Positions 21,178-32,937 of a stretch of 47,339 nucleotides of DNA are shown in pieces. The notes under the pieces were generated by a model. The model searched no databases, was not told the DNA's origin, and saw nothing but the letters and a program-made list of their open reading frames with translations. The DNA comes from Cymbomonas tetramitiformis (Eukaryota; Chlorophyta; Pyramimonadophyceae; Pyramimonadales; Pyramimonadaceae): NCBI GenBank assembly GCA_001247695.2, contig LGRX02012512.1:1-47339 (forward strand), given 5' to 3'. The position numbers were made by a program, and so were the translations under genes. Within the stretch, counting starts at the first letter, position 1, and each line of letters begins with the position of its first letter.

Positions 21178-22473
21178 ATTTTTCCTGTCACGCGATGTCA
21201 TTATTCAATGTCAAAAAGCAAATTTCGAGGCCCCAAATGTTGCACGACATTTGCACCGAAGTTCGCTCGAGACGAATTCTGGTACATCAGTAAAAAAGTC
21301 GGGAACGGTTCAGAGAGACCACCGGTTACAGTTTCACTTTTACATGGACAATTCCACGTTGTTGTGATTACGTTCATCTGTCCCACGTCGACTGACGCAC
21401 ATTTGTGTCGTTTGTCACGTTCGATCGGGCGAATGCTGATTTTTATCAGATCGCGCGCACTGTCTTTCATAGATTTAATAAGTCGTCCGCAAATGTTTGC
21501 TGGGTCATACGGACTCTATTTGCCCCGGCGATGTCATCATTTGCTTGTGCCACAAATCCGGTGTGTCATGGGCCTAACCTGTCGCTCGCCCGTCGAGCGA
21601 CTTCATGTGAGCCATTTGAATTCGCTTGACTTTTAAACATCAGATTCACCAACGGATACACTTTCCTAACAGATTTTTCATTGTCTAGCTAGACAGTTGC
21701 CCCCCACGGCCAGCCAGGGGGGTGGCAAGGCGATTGGTCGACCAAAGAATTGATATATGTGGGTATATGTTCTGATCGAACGCACAGTTGTATCCAATGC
21801 ACCTTCTGAAAAGCGCACCCTACAAATAGTCAAGGAATCTGTGCAAACGCATAGGCAGTAGAGTACTTAGCGCTAAAGTGGCAGTACAAGAGTTTCAATC
21901 CTGCTAGAGACAGCTTCGTACATACCCTAGCATGCATGCAATGTGTGTGTATATATAATATATATAATGGGCTTCATAGGAGTAGGTCGCATTTGCATTC
22001 TGTTGTTGCTTGAAAAGGATATTGGCTATTTACTACGCTGCCGTCCAATCAGTGTCGCGGCTACTAGAAACTCTCTGACCATCTCAAGCTTCCAAGGATT
22101 TATAGCAAATGTTCTAGGAGTCCCCCCCCCGCAGTTGCTTTCTGCCCCCGGGGGGGTTAGCCACCAACCCCCCTAGAACTTGCACTTGGGCACATGGCGG
22201 GGTAGGCGGGAGCGCCACATGATACCACCTTCACATGCGCAGGGCGGGCAAGAGCAGCGCCCCTCGATGCCACCATCATCATCATGTGCGTGGGCCAGGC
22301 AGGAGTACGATACCACGATACCATACCGTGTATCCTCACTAACAAACTAAGACCGCTCAAATATGGCGATGTCTCATAACCCCGTTGATAGAATCTAAGC
22401 AAACTGCTCGGCATTCATGAAACAAGTTTTGTCCATGCAGCCATTCAGCATTACACATAACTTACATCTGTTA

Positions 22474-25400
22474 TCAACATGTATACATCGTCATCTGCTG
22501 CACCTCGTTCAAAGCGTCATGTAATGTGTCGACATCTTCCTTAAAGTGCATTCGCTGGATGGCAATAGATGGACCCGCCCGTACGCGGACATCCATTCCC
22601 TATGGAGAATATCAAAACCCCAAAAGCTCACTGCACATCTCAAAACATCTGGCCACGCCACCCCACCTGACCACACATCCTGACCAATCACCTGACCACA
22701 CCACCTGACCACATCATTTAACCACACCACCTAACAAACACCACACCATCTGACCACACAATATGACGAACACCACACCATCTGACCACACAATATGACC
22801 ACCCCACACCATCTGACCACATAATATGACCGCACCACACCATCGACAACCCCAAACCATCTGACGCAGCGCGACCACACCACACCATCTGAGAACACAA
22901 TCTGACAACACCAATCCATCGACCACACAATATGACCACACCACACATCTGACCACAAAATCTGACCACCTACACCATCGACCACACAATATGACCACCC
23001 CACACCATCTGACCACACCACCTGACCACACAATATAACCACCCCACACCATCTGACCACACAGTATGACCACCCCACAACCATCTGACCACACCACTTG
23101 ACCACCCCACACCGTCTGACCACACCATATGACCACCCCACACCATCTGACCACACAGTATGACCACCCCACACCATCTAACCACACAGTATGACCACAA
23201 ATAGACTTATGAAGGTCGATCTGCTATTGTAGAATACAGGTGCATACCAGCTTGTCAATCGACACAATGAGGCAGTCGTCAATGTCGATTCCGTTTTCGA
23301 TGGAAAGCACGTGCTTCAGCTTCCCTTCGAAGCGCTTGTTTAGCTCCTGGAGCGGACAGGACAAATACCAAGTGCCGCCGAGGTCAGCCAGTCCATCAGC
23401 CCAAGCCATTGAGGTAGATCCGATGGCTCTTATAAGGCTCCGGGCATGCTTAGAGCTTTCACAAAGCATATGCGGTATACCTCCAGCAGCGCACCGAATA
23501 GATTCAAGGCACCATATGAGTTTGGCAGAAGCTATAATCTGCGGCTGTGGAGTTTGAGCTCCGAGAGGGTTGGGATCAGGGCTGGACGAAGCTTCCAGGG
23601 AGCGCACAGTGATGACGATTTCTGGGCTTTGAGCGGTGGTGGTCTTGACAATCGCGTCCGGAGGCGTGGTCAAATACTGCAGCCATCGCCCCAACATTTG
23701 CCGGGAAATACCTCAGTACCTTAGGCTCGGCAACACATCTAAGTAAGGACGATCGAACGTGCACAAAGGTTATTTGCTACTTCTAAAAAGAGTAAGGCTC
23801 TCGACAGACTGAGCGAGCTGCCGCACCACCACGGAACATTAGGCTCGTGTGATTGATACCATGGCAAAAAAAACAAGCCCGGGGCTATGCAGCTCGCAGG
23901 CCGCAGCACTTTCCTCGCCAAAGCCCCGGGCTATGCAGCTCGCAGGCAGTATGCCGAGGAAAGCACACAAGCGCGACTCGCACCTTTTGCACATCTACAA
24001 ACTGCACTGTTCCAAAGCCACCAACGAAGTATATGTCGCTGATGTAGCCCATACGAAAGAACGTAGCGCTACCCCACTGCAGAAGACAGAGCGGATAATT
24101 TAATCTATTAGAGAATAAGAAGGCTAACGTAAAGGGAACAGAGGGCTGTGGCACGCAAAGGTTGCTGATAGCGCACACCTGATGATGCGAGTGGGTGGCT
24201 GTGGTACACAAAGGTTCCTTCTACCGCATACCTGATGCGAGTGGGTGGCTCTGGTGTGCTTGCGCTCGAAAATTTCTTTAGCAAGGGCCTGGGCCTCCTC
24301 CGGCAGCGGGTAGATGTCCCCCATAATGGTGACGCGTGCATTGGACAGGCCAGACCATCCTGGCATCTGTCACCCGCAATACCCCGGCTGCAACAACACT
24401 ATACAATAACGGCAGCCAGCAGGGTACAGCAACTTTATCTAGCGGCTTGCGGATCATCACACGAATATAGTCGGAGGAGACATAATCAGCTTCAAGCTTA
24501 TTTCTCAAGCAAGCAGGTTCTCAAACAACGGGACCGCGTGATAAGAGAACTGAGGTGGGCCGATGATCGCCGCGCAATCTTCAAAAGAGAGGGGCCAGGA
24601 AAGCACCTGTACAACCATGGAGCTACGGGGATCGGCCATAATATTACGGGTGTGAATCGCGAGCGGGGAAAAAGAGAATATGGGGCGGCCGGTGGAGTCC
24701 TGAGAACGCCGCCTCACAACGCGTCCCACTCCTGAGTGCATTGCAGGGTCGATAACCAGAAGGTCGCAAACTTGCAACCATCACCACTTTGCAACAGTCA
24801 AGCTGCTCTGAAGTGGAACTCTCGACGGTGCGGAAGTCTGGGTCTGCTCCTGCTTACAACATAGCTCGTTTTGCGTTTTAGTTGGAGCAAAAGCCTCACA
24901 AAATGTGTCAAAGGGCAGGCACTGCACCCTTTGCCCACGCTGTGGTGATGCGGAGCGAAGCACCACATATAGACAGACGGCGCGTCCTTTATCCAGGCCA
25001 ATATCAAGCAGTCTGGGCAACAATTTGGGTTTAAGTTTCTCAATAAGGAGTATTCGTTTGTATCAGTGTCTCTGTTTTTTAACCTCGCCCTCTCTTCGAT
25101 TTCCACACTGTTCGGATGAGGCAGAAGTTGTCCGCAGGTGAGCAAACGGGCGCCTCTTTGAAGGCGAATCCAGGACTCACCATGGCAAAGTCCACTAAAC
25201 TGCCGAATGGATAGCCTGCTCGCCTGTGAGCCCTCACAAGAACACTGTATCAGCCAGAGTTCGTATAGCTGCGGGATGCATCCTAAGAAGCTGGCGGGTT
25301 GGAGGTGTCCAGGCTTTCAACCCAAAACTAGGGAATGTGGATGTAGTTGCACACAAATATCTACCAAACAGGAAGTTAGAAAGGCCAAGCGGAATTGGGG

Positions 25401-25978
25401 CTTCAAAAGCGATGGTTGAGTGAGAGCAAATGCAGCGGACGTGGACAAAGATACACGTGCCATAGGAACTCTGTTCGAGTCGCGGGATCCCAGCAACTGA
25501 GAGCGAGCTTCATGACAGTAAAGGCACGCGTGCGCGACCTGTGGTGCATTGAGGACATCGTGGTGGAAAGCTGACAGTACTTGGCCTTCACATACCGACA
25601 CCATCCAGCCAAACCCCAAGAGTTCATGGAACGAGCGACAGGTATCGTGGAATTAAGTGTCTGGTGAGTGCAATCGGCACCAAAGACTGAACTTGCAAAA
25701 GAAGCTACTCAAGGACGGCACCCATTGCCTCCTGTGACGTCAGGCAAGGCGAGCAGTATTGCCTCGCGTCCTAGTTCATATCTTGCCAAGCATCACTTGC
25801 AAAGGCACTTGCGCCTGTTATGGCAAAGGACCTCCCTGACTGTATATGTTGAAAGTGCATCGTTGAAGATACGTTGAGGTTATGGGGGGGCTTTCTATGA
25901 AGCTTCGTATCTCACCTGCTCAACTAGGTTGCGCACTGCGACACTGGGAGGAGGGAGTTCATGGAATCGCGTCGCTGA
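22474..25978 (-). CDS. FMN-binding split-barrel protein (pyridoxamine-phosphate-oxidase-like, CREG/HugZ-type), at least 8 exons
   Basis: Exons recognised on the minus strand: 25978-25916, 25585-25539, 25223-25181, 24699-24607, 24366-24232, 24076-23984, 23676-23248, 22599-22474 (TGA at 22474-22476). All have GT-AG introns and matching phases. Family words appear in order: AVRNLVEQ, CQLSTTMSS, AGYPFGSLVDFAM, GRPIFSFSPLAIHTRN, PGWSGLSNARVTIMGDIYPL, ISDIYFVGGFGTVQFVDVQ, DCLIVSID, and GMDVRVRAG..IAIQRMHF. This is the layout of plant and algal PNP-oxidase-like split-barrel proteins, which bind FMN or haem-related ligands; the exact reaction is unknown. The 23676-23248 exon encodes 143 residues where I expect about 50, so it may hide an in-frame intron. 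The N-terminus, probably with a targeting peptide, lies above 25978 and is unresolved. About 340 residues are accounted for. Confidence 0.87.
22600..23247 (-). repeat. Intron filled by a 31-bp compound minisatellite (about 22660-23200)
   Basis: The last intron of the split-barrel gene (donor CTG|GTATGC, acceptor CCATAG|GGA) consists largely of repeats. The basic unit is a 13-mer ACCACACAATATG plus an 18-mer ACCACCCCACACCATCTG, in about 15 variable copies, with isolated 13-mers or 18-mers where a half is missing. Several long reading frames across it are by-products of the periodicity. Confidence 0.9.
24144..24246 (-). repeat. ~52-bp tandem duplication spanning a splice donor
   Basis: Two units (about 24144-24196 and 24197-24246) share GGCTGTGG...GATGCGAGTGGGT. 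The right unit overlaps the end of the 24366-24232 exon, so the true donor CATCAG|GTATGC is copied into the intron as CATCATCAG|GTGTGC. Use of the copy would shift the reading frame. Confidence 0.75.
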
Positions 25979-28900
25979 CTGCCGGTAGTGAAATAGAGCG
26001 AGACTTAGGCTCTACGCTGGAATGGTACGGCAGCTCAAAGGACGTCCAAAACTCGATATGGTGCACGCATAGGTCCGTGACATGAAAGGGAAAAAGAATG
26101 CGCCAAGAACAAACGCCACCTACCTGCACTCCTCCGGAGATGGGAGTTCGAGAAAGGCCAGTTGAGCTTATATTGAGCTGCGGCACCTGGACAGCGCCCA
26201 GCGAACGGTGACTTTCGAAGTGATAGTGCAGCCTTTTGGTAACCGGAGCCACTGCTAGCGCGTATAGACCTATGCGAATACAAAATTCAAGAGCGGAAAA
26301 TTTTGTAGCGACACCTCAAAATGCAGGCCCAAACACAAGATTGTCTTAACAAACTATTCCTTTCTTTTCCTTGTAGCAGATCCATGTAAGTCTTCTACCT
26401 TCATTTCTTTATAAGTGCTCTCGAGAGGGGGTAGCGAGCTATCTTCTTGAACCATTTCAACTGCAATAACAAAAGGCCCATTCCTAAGAAAAAATGGTCG
26501 CTGGGTGAGATCGCGCAAACAGTACGAAGATCGGAAAAGAAAGCAGAAAGTCCTCACGGATTACGGGCTGAAAACACGTGAGGGTCAGGAGCTAGCACTG
26601 CACGTAGAGCACGGCACGTCATAGGCTTGTACAACGAAGTCAGGCAGTTTCTGATTCAGACTTTGCTTGCGAGCGATGTTTTGGGACAAAACACAGCTGC
26701 AGCCGGATTCGTTGCAGCCGGATTCGTTGCGTGTTAATGTGAACTGCTTGGAGCGTGTTTCGCCACTTTCATCTCTTGCATTTGAAAATAGACAGCAGTT
26801 GTGACACTACTTCAAAGCATGCGATAAAAACTCACCAAGTGGAGGTTCTCCTTGGTCCATGTCACCCTTTGAATTCTTCTTAGCCGCCGCTGAAACACCT
26901 CTCTGACGCAACCGCAACACATTTCCATAAGTCAGGTTCTTAGAAGCTCATTTTCCATACGAGGACTTGAAATCCTGCCTGTGAAAAATATTAGAGAAGT
27001 GCAAGTTGCATTTCGTTAAAGCGTTTTGCGAAAAAACATAGTGTATTCGAAGCGAAGCCGAAGAGACAGGCGTAAGAGAGTACACGACATATGACGAACC
27101 TTGTTTGCTGATCCCAAAGAAATATCATAAGTTGTCATTTTACGGAGACAAGGTGACGTTGGACGCGGAGTATGGAAACACCGGCTGCCGAGTTTCGTTC
27201 GCTCGTGGAGTGCGTGCCTTTTTGGTGCTTCGTGCAGTGTGCCACTTTGCATCTGAGGCTGTCGACAAGCAGGCGCGAAACTGAAAGGCATGTTTGACGC
27301 TGAATACTGATGCCTCGCTATCTGAATTGAACTTGCGTGTCCTAAAATGAACTTTGCAGTCGATATTTTTATGCAAGTCTACTAATATTGTTTGGGCTCG
27401 TACGCTTTTTCCAGGATATGAGGATATGAGCAACGAGGGGATTTTTTCACAGAAAAGCACATCCGTTCCGAAAGATCAAGTTCAACGTCACGATTCGTTC
27501 CATGTACAATTTATGACAATAGTCTATAGTGGCGCGAATTTTGGCAAACACGTGGGGGCCGAAAAACGCGCGATTTGGAGAAAATATAGTTCAGTAGCCA
27601 GAAGCAAAATCGATGGGAGAAGTCACACCGAAAGTTGGGGAAGCAAATGTGTTGATCGCGGCAATATCATTGGCTAGGTCATCCGGTGGGTCATGACATC
27701 GATGTCATTATAAAATCATTCTATATTATTAAGCCGCGTAAGATGCTCTTTTTCAGCCTCTCGATTCAAAAGATGCCGATATGATGCATCGTGTCGGCTG
27801 TCTGGCTCCAAAATTTGGGAGCGTCGGCTGTCGCGACATGTCGCGCTCCACGTTTTCTAATCAGCTACTGTACGGCTCTCAGAGCCCAAAGGCGGGTATC
27901 TGTCAAACCCGGCCGGTGCAACTGTGTGTGGATTATAAAAATAAATACGACAAATCCAGAAGTCCAAACCCCACTCGGTCCCACCCCAAAGGGTGCTATC
28001 CCGAGACTAAGAGTCATAAGACCCGAAACGACATACGGACATAATCATCAGAAAATATCTGCTCTCTCAGGGCTGAAACCCCCAAAAGCTAAGGCACCCG
28101 CGCACAAGCCGTGTCCGATGCTACCTGGCAATAACAGACCAGGTCCCAAGAGAGCCTTCTACCTTAGGCCCCCTAACATGCAGCAAGCACGATGAAGGTC
28201 ACCCATACCGGGGCCCCCGCCATGGAGGATACTCGTATTGCCTACTGCATGCAGTTACAGGCGGCCTAAGGCAGGAGCAAGTCCATCTGCCGTCTACTGA
28301 GCCAACTGCCCCTCTGCGGGCTCCGCCTCCATGCCCCACTGGACACGACCCAACTGCTCCAACGAGGTTCGGCGGGGTGCGGAGGTGGTGTCGTGTCACG
28401 GGGAAGCCGATTTCCCCCCCACTGTATGGGGGCCTGCTTCTCCTTGTTTCACCCCTCGCCCTGAGTGCCTGTCATTTTCGTGTCATCTGCCACCCGCTCC
28501 GACCGTTCCGCACCGCACTCGATAAAACCGCACCTAAGTATTTATCTTAGGTAGTTTTTAGACCGACCGGATCACCACCTGTGTTTCCTGTGTTTCCTGT
28601 GTTTCAGCGATATATATCCCTTGTATATATATCACTCCTTTCATCGATGCATAACATAAAAATACTTAGGGTTTTATGCTTGTCCGGCGTGCATGGACAA
28701 TCACGGTCGGTGACACTTCGTGCACTCGGTTGAGACCGCACCCGCGCCTGCTCGGCGAAGGGGGAAACACAGGAGACACACCACCACCTTATGGGGGGGG
28801 TCAGATCTCTCTCTCCGTGAGTTTCCGGTGCGCCTTACAGTATGACATACTTCGAAGGCGGGCGATCGCTTTGTGGTATCGACATGGGCGCTAGGATTAT

Positions 28901-29176
28901 GCAGACACGCGGCAGGGGGGTTGGGGTTGGACTTGACCCCCTGTATTGCCGGGCTGTGCCAGATGTAGATGCTCCGATCGTCCGATCGTCGCCACGCGAT
29001 GACGCGAACCGGACTACCGGACTACCGGACCGGAAGATCGGGATGTAGGATCTCATTGTCGCCGTCCGTCGGTGTTTCGCCTTGGCTTGACAGTTGAAAC
29101 TATCCCGTAGTGAAAGCTTTTTAAAACGTCAAGAGATATTAATTGTGTACCCAAACCGCTTACAACGCTTGACACC
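25979..29176. other. Intergenic region with possible missing 5' exons of the split-barrel gene
   Basis: The start of the minus-strand split-barrel gene must lie in its first part. An Arg/Ser-rich minus frame just below 26283 and a short minus ORF at 26354-26557 are candidate leader exons, but neither has a verifiable junction. The rest holds no supported gene. Small features include one copy of the 67-bp repeat, a triplicated TGTTTCCTG word near 28580-28605, and a hairpin ACCTAAG/CTTAGGT near 28530-28555. The promoter of the plus-strand EF-hand gene should be just below 29177, but no core element is distinctive. Confidence 0.35.
27625..27691 (+). repeat. Dispersed 67-bp repeat, copy 2
   Basis: Partner of 21111-21177 about 6.5 kb away. 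Both are followed within about 25 bp by a GATGTCATTA word, so the homologous block may be slightly longer. Confidence 0.75.
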
Positions 29177-32089
29177 ATGTATCCAGGCATGCAGCCACAA
29201 GCGGTGGTGTATCAAACACAATCGAGCCTGACTTCTACAGCCAATGCCCCTTTTCTGCAGCCTGGATCTGAGCGATTCTTACCCCAGTGGTTTCAATCCG
29301 TAGACCAAGATAGAACTGGTCAAATCAGTGTAAAAGAACTTCAGGTGTGGGACACGCTCCTACCCTCTGCCCATTTTCTATGTTTGTGCCCCGAAAACCA
29401 CTCTAGAAGCCCGCACACGTATGCTATTCCGATACATGCGCACTTGTTTCCACTGCTTTGTGGAATGTGCACAGCGAAAGCAAGTGATAAACCACTTGGT
29501 GTGCTTGGTGAGATGCAGCGTACGTTGAACCAAAACGGCCTGAACTACAGCTTGAAATTTTGCGCGTCGCTAATCAGGTGCGGCCTCTTAAGACTAAGCA
29601 GTCTCAGGATGCCAACTTGTATTTGGATCGTTTGTGGCTGCGACGATGTCCGCGTTCTGAGACAAACGCTTTTGGGACCTCCACTTTTATCTTGTCAGCT
29701 ATGTGTAATTCGGAGGTCTCTGAGACATGAGTGTTTTCATATTAGTTAATCTTAAAGTTTCATTACGTCAGCCGAGTCTACTTTTTCTGTTCTGGAATTT
29801 CTGAGTTTGTCGGAACCTCGGTTGTGTAAACTGCGACGGGCAGGATGAATGACAAATCAAATAATGGCGTGGCTGACTATCAAGGTTTGCTTCTGCGCTT
29901 CGGATTTGCCGCTTTGTCTAAGTTCATGTCATGCTTTTTTCACGTTTCGTTGTTGCTGAGTTTGAAAGGTTTCCCTCGCAGAATTTTGTGAGCTGCACCG
30001 GTTCCTCGTTACGGTATGACTAGTTTTCCCAGACGCCTCTTGCCGTCAAATTTTTTGTTCCGCTTAGTTTTTGGATGCGTAGTGTCGCGCCAGGTGGCAT
30101 AACCTCAAGGAGCGAGGGAGAAACCCTAGTATCGTGTCTGTTTGTGTGTGCGGTGTGTAAGCGAATGGTATCTTGCCACGGCCCTGCTCTGCTCCTGAAT
30201 GCTTCTCACTCCACTGGTATGATGGTGAGCTGGATTTTGTCGGCGAATGTCTTGCCGTTCAGTGTGTGTGTGTGTGTGCTGTGTGTTTGACTTGTTCTTA
30301 CCTGGACTTGAGCACCAATATGGAATACTTCCTTGACGGACCTGCAGTGCAAAGCTGGACGAAATTCCTGCTACCCTACATTTTCTTTACCCTGCACTTT
30401 CTTTTCCGACTGAGATGTGCGTGCGTGCGTGTGTGTGTGTGGTATCTTGTCACGGCCCCGTCCTGTTCCTGCATGCTTCTCACTTCCACTGGGATGATGG
30501 TGGGCTGGCTTTTGCCGGCGGGCCTCATGCCGTTCAGTGTGTCAAGTCTGTGGGCTAGCTTCGGTTGGCGTGACTCATGCTCTCCAGTGTGTGTGTGTGT
30601 GTGTGTGTTTTGTCCAAATTGTGGTTGGTCATAAGACCTGATAGATCAACTGTTGATACTGTGGCTGGTACCGTGTTCGCAGGCGCAACAGATGTTCCTT
30701 CATGCAGATTCGTAAGTTTCTCTCATTCCGACCGCGCCTTGTTCGTCCTATTCTGGAAAGCTGCACATATCAACAGCCGCGCACGTGCATAGACGTAGTT
30801 TCGTTGTTTATCAATGAATCCGGGCACTAGTCTCCATCGCCAGCCATCGCTGTGGCTGGGACCTATTACTTTAGAAATGTTGTTTTTGAATCGATTCCCT
30901 AGTGTCTTCCCTTCCTGCCTCTTTTCCCGGTCTGCTTGTTCGAATTGAAGCACGGGTAAATTTCCATGTTTTAGCGAGAAAACGCCCTCCGCTGAGTCTA
31001 GACTGCCCGGCCTTCACGCCAAGCGACCTCCTTGAAGACACGCCCCTGTTTCGGATCCTCTGGAACTTCTGTACTAGTCCAGTTTTAGGCATGGTTTGAC
31101 TTGCAGCTTTTGTCGGTGCATATGACTGGATATGGAAACACTTTGCCGCGAACCTTTCGAGGTGCTGATAATAGTTTGCCACGCAGGGATCGAAGCGGCT
31201 ACCTGTCGTTGCCACAAGTGCATCATGTGATACACCGCTTGCCCTTTCTCTCCCCAAAACGAGCGTGATATAAGTACTAGCGCTTCCCTGCCTCAAAGTT
31301 TTTCACAGCCGCTCAGCAGCAGGCTATTGTTCGCAGTCCTGTTTTGACCCACGATAGTAAAGCAGCTGGTTGCCTGCGGTTATCTCGGTAACCGATCATA
31401 CTTCCTGCTTCTTTGGTTGAATGAATTTAAAAGGAAGAGAGTGGCAGGCGATAACGAGCGCTGGATTCCAACTTGACGAGACGTCCTTCTATGCAGCTTG
31501 CCAGGTCTGTGAATCACAAATAACAACATGAAAAGTCTCGTTGGTGAAGGGAGACTTTAGTTAGAAGAGAGCTGTGAATACCGAGTTAGATAAATCACCC
31601 ACCTACAGCTTCTAAGCTCACGACAGTTCTGAAGCGCACCACTGAGAGTATATTTCCACTGAGTTGTCGATCTCGCCATCCCCGCAGCACTCTTTTTTCC
31701 CTGGTGCATTTGCCTATGCGCTTAGCAAGGTGGCTGACTTCTGGGAGCCTATCCTTGGCAGTCCTTCGATGTGGAGCGATCGGGGAAGTTTACCCTGGAC
31801 TACTTCATCGCTTTCTACGTGTTTCTTACAAATGCTAGGCAAGTGTTTTTTCCCTCTAGCCTCTTTTGGTTGATCTGTGATGACTTTAGAAATCAACGTG
31901 GTGCAAAGAACTGTTTGGAAGTTTTGGGCGCGTGCTGCACGGTATTTGTCTCACATGGTTTGCTCTAATCTAAGATTGGTTTGCTTTTACAACGACAGAT
32001 CGATTTTCACGGCTTTTGATTCAAATCAATCAGGCAGCATTACTCTCGATTTCAGCAGATTCGTATATGCAACGGCTGGTACTTCATAG
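29177..32089 (+). CDS. Penta-EF-hand calcium-binding protein (199 aa, nine exons)
   Basis: Exons 29177-29344, 29513-29577, 29844-29884, 29982-30013, 30683-30711, 31187-31226, 31448-31504, 31762-31838 and 31999-32089 total 600 nt, ending in TAG. All phases agree. Five EF-hand loops follow a Gln/Ser/Pro-containing leader: DQDRTGQISVKE (43-54, canonical), residues 81-92 (ending Glu), DSDRSGYLSLPQ (111-122, Gln at position 12), residues 147-158 (Tyr at 12) and 177-188 (Phe at 12). Hence EF1, probably EF2 and perhaps EF3 bind Ca2+. EF4 and EF5 look structural; EF5 typically pairs two subunits in this family (ALG-2/PDCD6, sorcin, calpain small subunit). The likely role is a Ca2+-dependent adaptor at membranes. 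Intron 8 is GC-AG (AG|GCAAGT). The short hydrophilic N-terminus resembles algal and plant ALG-2-like proteins. Confidence 0.92.
30014..30682 (+). repeat. Intron 4 of the EF-hand gene: internal duplication with GT microsatellites
   Basis: A block starting GGTATCTTG and containing CTTCTCACT and GCCGTTCAGTGTG occurs at about 30167-30283 and again at 30441-30543, with a third partial copy near 30564-30608. Each is followed by a GT run. The duplication accounts for the unusual length of this intron. Confidence 0.7.
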
Positions 32090-32667
32090 ATGACCAGACA
32101 CTCTGAGTAGCTTCTACATGGAATCCCATCGCTTTCTTCGGTCACGTACGATCATGTTTTGGCCTCTCAGAGTCCTGTTTGTCGTCTTTTTGGAACTGTT
32201 TCATAGAACTTGAAATAATTTTATTGTAATCCTTTGAACCCGGACTTTTGTGTCCAAATAACTGCATTGCCCCCCTTCATTCCATCTCCAGAAGATGAAC
32301 ATAGATTTGACATACAGTTTGCTCACAGTGAAGCTCTGTGACAAGGATAGTGTTATAACACACGGATTGCAGGTTGTCCCATAAGGATCCCTTTACTTTT
32401 CGGGAGTAAGAGGCGGTTGAGCAATGCGTTAAGTTGTGAGAAGGATGCCATAACTAGAGTAGATTTTCAGAGTTCACTAAGAAAACAAAAACACTGTGAC
32501 ATTCATACTCAGAATAAATAGGAATTCGTGGCCCTACAAAACCTTCCAACTTCGACACTTGGGAGAGTTGTTGTCCGATGCTACTTGCCCAGAATCCCTG
32601 ATAGATGGGTCATTATCCAGTGATTAACATGCGTTCTGAGATGAGTATCAAGTAAAGCATAGGGGCC
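32090..32667. other. Downstream of the EF-hand gene, no gene seen
   Basis: AT-leaning sequence with no supported frame or repeat up to the MITE target duplication. It presumably includes the 3' untranslated region of the EF-hand transcript. Confidence 0.4.
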
Positions 32668-32675
32668 CTCAAAAC

Positions 32676-32929
32676 CAAGGCTCCCCATCGGATCTAATTT
32701 TTGGTATCGATAATTTTCGATATCCGAATAATGGTATCGATAATCGGGACAATCGATAGATAATCGATAGATAATCGATTATGCGTGCATTTATACACGA
32801 CGTGTGATGTGTTGAATATGCAACATCAAAACGTCCAGAATCGATACTTAGGGGACCCCATCCGATAATCGGTCATTAAAACGATATATCGATAGTATCG
32901 GTTATCGGAAATATCGATGGGAAGCCTTG
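32676..32929. mobile_element. 254-bp hAT-type MITE
   Basis: Flanked by a perfect 8-bp duplication CTCAAAAC (32668-32675 and 32930-32937). Terminal inverted repeats are CAAGGCTCCCCATCGG and, from the right, CAAGGCTTCCCATCGA. The interior is rich in TATCGAT/ATCGATA words that can fold on themselves, and has no coding capacity. An 8-bp duplication and CA-starting ends match the hAT superfamily. Confidence 0.9.
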
Positions 32930-32937
32930 CTCAAAAC

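Larger units (their letters stand above)
19690..22470. other. Gene-poor interval with simple repeats
   Basis: No gene is supported. TA-rich microsatellite lies at about 19936-20020 and again near 21948-21966. A CTCCGTCTCGA word is repeated at about 20330, 20360 and 20403. A tRNA-like sequence sits at 20912-20985. A 67-bp dispersed repeat at 21111-21177 has a 93% copy at 27625-27691. C/G homopolymer runs occur near 21700 and 22125-22175. Confidence 0.5.

Noticed and set aside
22714..23200. Several 76-157-codon minus-strand ORFs rich in Trp, Gly and Val
   Set aside because: They are translations of the intron minisatellite in different phases, and the interval is intronic in the split-barrel gene.
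24177..24180. Second splice donor as the real exon end
   Set aside because: It would make the next exon out of phase with WGSATFFRM, whereas the first donor keeps the frame and family length.
28190..29056. Plus and minus ORFs upstream of the EF-hand gene
   Set aside because: Short, GC-skewed, no motifs and no splice-compatible link to the first exon at 29177.
30166..30640. 153-codon ORF with Cys/Val runs in the EF-hand gene
   Set aside because: It lies wholly in intron 4 and its runs derive from GT microsatellites.
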